The translations under genes and the position numbers were made by a program. A model generated the notes under the pieces. It was not told the DNA's origin and did no database searches. It saw nothing but the letters and a program-made list of their open reading frames with translations. From CAVXNP01 sp963763305 (GTDB lineage Bacteria > Pseudomonadota > Gammaproteobacteria > Xanthomonadales > Rhodanobacteraceae), in assembly GCA_963763305.1 (NCBI GenBank), contig CAVXNP010000002.1, positions 124,001 through 188,000 on the forward strand: 64,000 nucleotides of DNA, in the 5' to 3' direction. This document shows positions 63,624 to 64,000 of the stretch, in pieces (within the stretch, counting starts at the first letter, position 1; the number at the start of each line of letters is the position of its first letter).

Positions 63624-63856
63624 TTCAGCCCACCAAGGCCAACGGAGCAAAAAAGCCAAAAACCCGGTGCCCTGAAGCCCACACCACGGCCGATGCGCCC
63701 CCACCCGGGCGGAAGTCTTTTGGCCAACGCCAAAGAACATTTCTCGAGTGTCCCGCGACGCCCCGAGGGGGCGTAGGTGGGCGTCGGGTGGGCTTCAAGC
63801 CCACCAAGGCCAACACGCGAAAAAGCCAAAAACCCGGTGGGCTGAAGCCCACCCTA
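63612..63856. repeat. two copies of an inverted-repeat unit
   Basis: Copy 1 (63612-63686) and copy 2 (63781-63856) share GGTGGGCTTCA, CAGCCCACCAAGGCCAAC, AAAGCCAAAAACCCGGTG and a final TGAAGCCCAC. GGTGGGCTTCA pairs with TGAAGCCCACC within each copy. They form hairpins typical of REP-like sequences. Frames read through them are artefacts. Confidence 0.8.
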
Positions 63857-64000
63857 CGTGCGACGCGCCCCGCACCCCCAGGGCCGCAAACACGCTTTGG
63901 CCGATACCCCATGGCCGTTCCCCCCCGATCGGCCTGACCGGACATGCCCGCCCACGGCAGCCCGGGCCATCAGGCGGTGCACGGCCGGACGCATGCCGCC

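Noticed and set aside
63384..63945. Pro/Gly-rich minus-strand frames at the right end
   Set aside because: They are translations of the 11-mer tandem and inverted units.

Overview
This 64 kb window is chromosomal DNA of a GC-rich gammaproteobacterium, most likely order Xanthomonadales. I favour Rhodanobacteraceae or Xanthomonadaceae, from the style of the secreted Cys-tailed regulatory-domain protein at 50.6-51.0 kb, the linked B3 and class A beta-lactamases, and the many lipoproteins. That placement is an inference from gene style, not from a marker gene. No rRNA, tRNA or CRISPR array was seen.

Region 1 (1-1.54 kb) is the 3' part of urocanate hydratase (hutU), with two single-base insertions and a change of codon style in its last 450 bases, ending in a clear terminator.

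Region 2 (1.9-15.7 kb) is an accessory mosaic. About nineteen copies or half-copies of a G4-box repeat (AAAAGGGG followed by a variable word such as TCAGGTTCATTT, ACGGAGGCAATTA or ACGTGGCTAATTA, usually with an inverted second arm) alternate almost perfectly with single genes or single two-gene units. The cargo is a HEPN protein plus P-loop ATPase pair, two paralogous secreted proteins, a lipoprotein, two alpha/beta hydrolases, a TMEM175-type membrane protein, a beta-lactamase-fold serine hydrolase, small hypothetical genes, and three gene relics (an IS5-family transposase, an IS3-family OrfB tail and an M20-peptidase tail) cut within a few bases of a repeat. Several gene ends lie inside repeats. 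I see no recombinase or REP-associated transposase here.

Region 3 (15.8-55.5 kb) is more ordinary chromosome with few repeats. It holds a GntR-controlled membrane protein with a palindromic operator, lipoproteins, a frameshifted PNGase A-like gene, an AraC regulator followed by a Cys-rich metallothionein-like peptide, a nucleotide pyrophosphatase-like phosphodiesterase, a DUF4232-MliC fusion, an MFS transporter, a TerC protein, a hybrid histidine kinase, a cytochrome c peroxidase/cytochrome b561 operon, TspO, MscS, a B3 metallo-beta-lactamase, a cupin/tautomerase pair facing a CadC-like regulator, a CPBP protease, a DUF421 protein, a phytanoyl-CoA dioxygenase-like enzyme, a threonine aldolase-like enzyme, msrB-msrA, a second TMEM175 protein and a Tat-exported class A beta-lactamase.

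Region 4 (55.5-64 kb) opens with a 270 bp nested-palindrome element whose first bases supply the beta-lactamase stop codon. An ArsR regulator, an OsmC protein and a double-ACT protein follow, then a tight five-gene operon: type III polyketide synthase, methyltransferase, FAD oxidoreductase, acyl carrier protein and ketoacyl-ACP synthase. This looks like a route to a tailored acyl-primed aromatic or pyrone lipid. The window ends in tandem and inverted repeats.

The most unusual feature is the repeat-gene-repeat array of region 2. The HEPN-ATPase pair inside it is the best candidate for an uncharacterised defence or toxin-antitoxin unit, and the type III PKS operon is the best candidate for undescribed chemistry.
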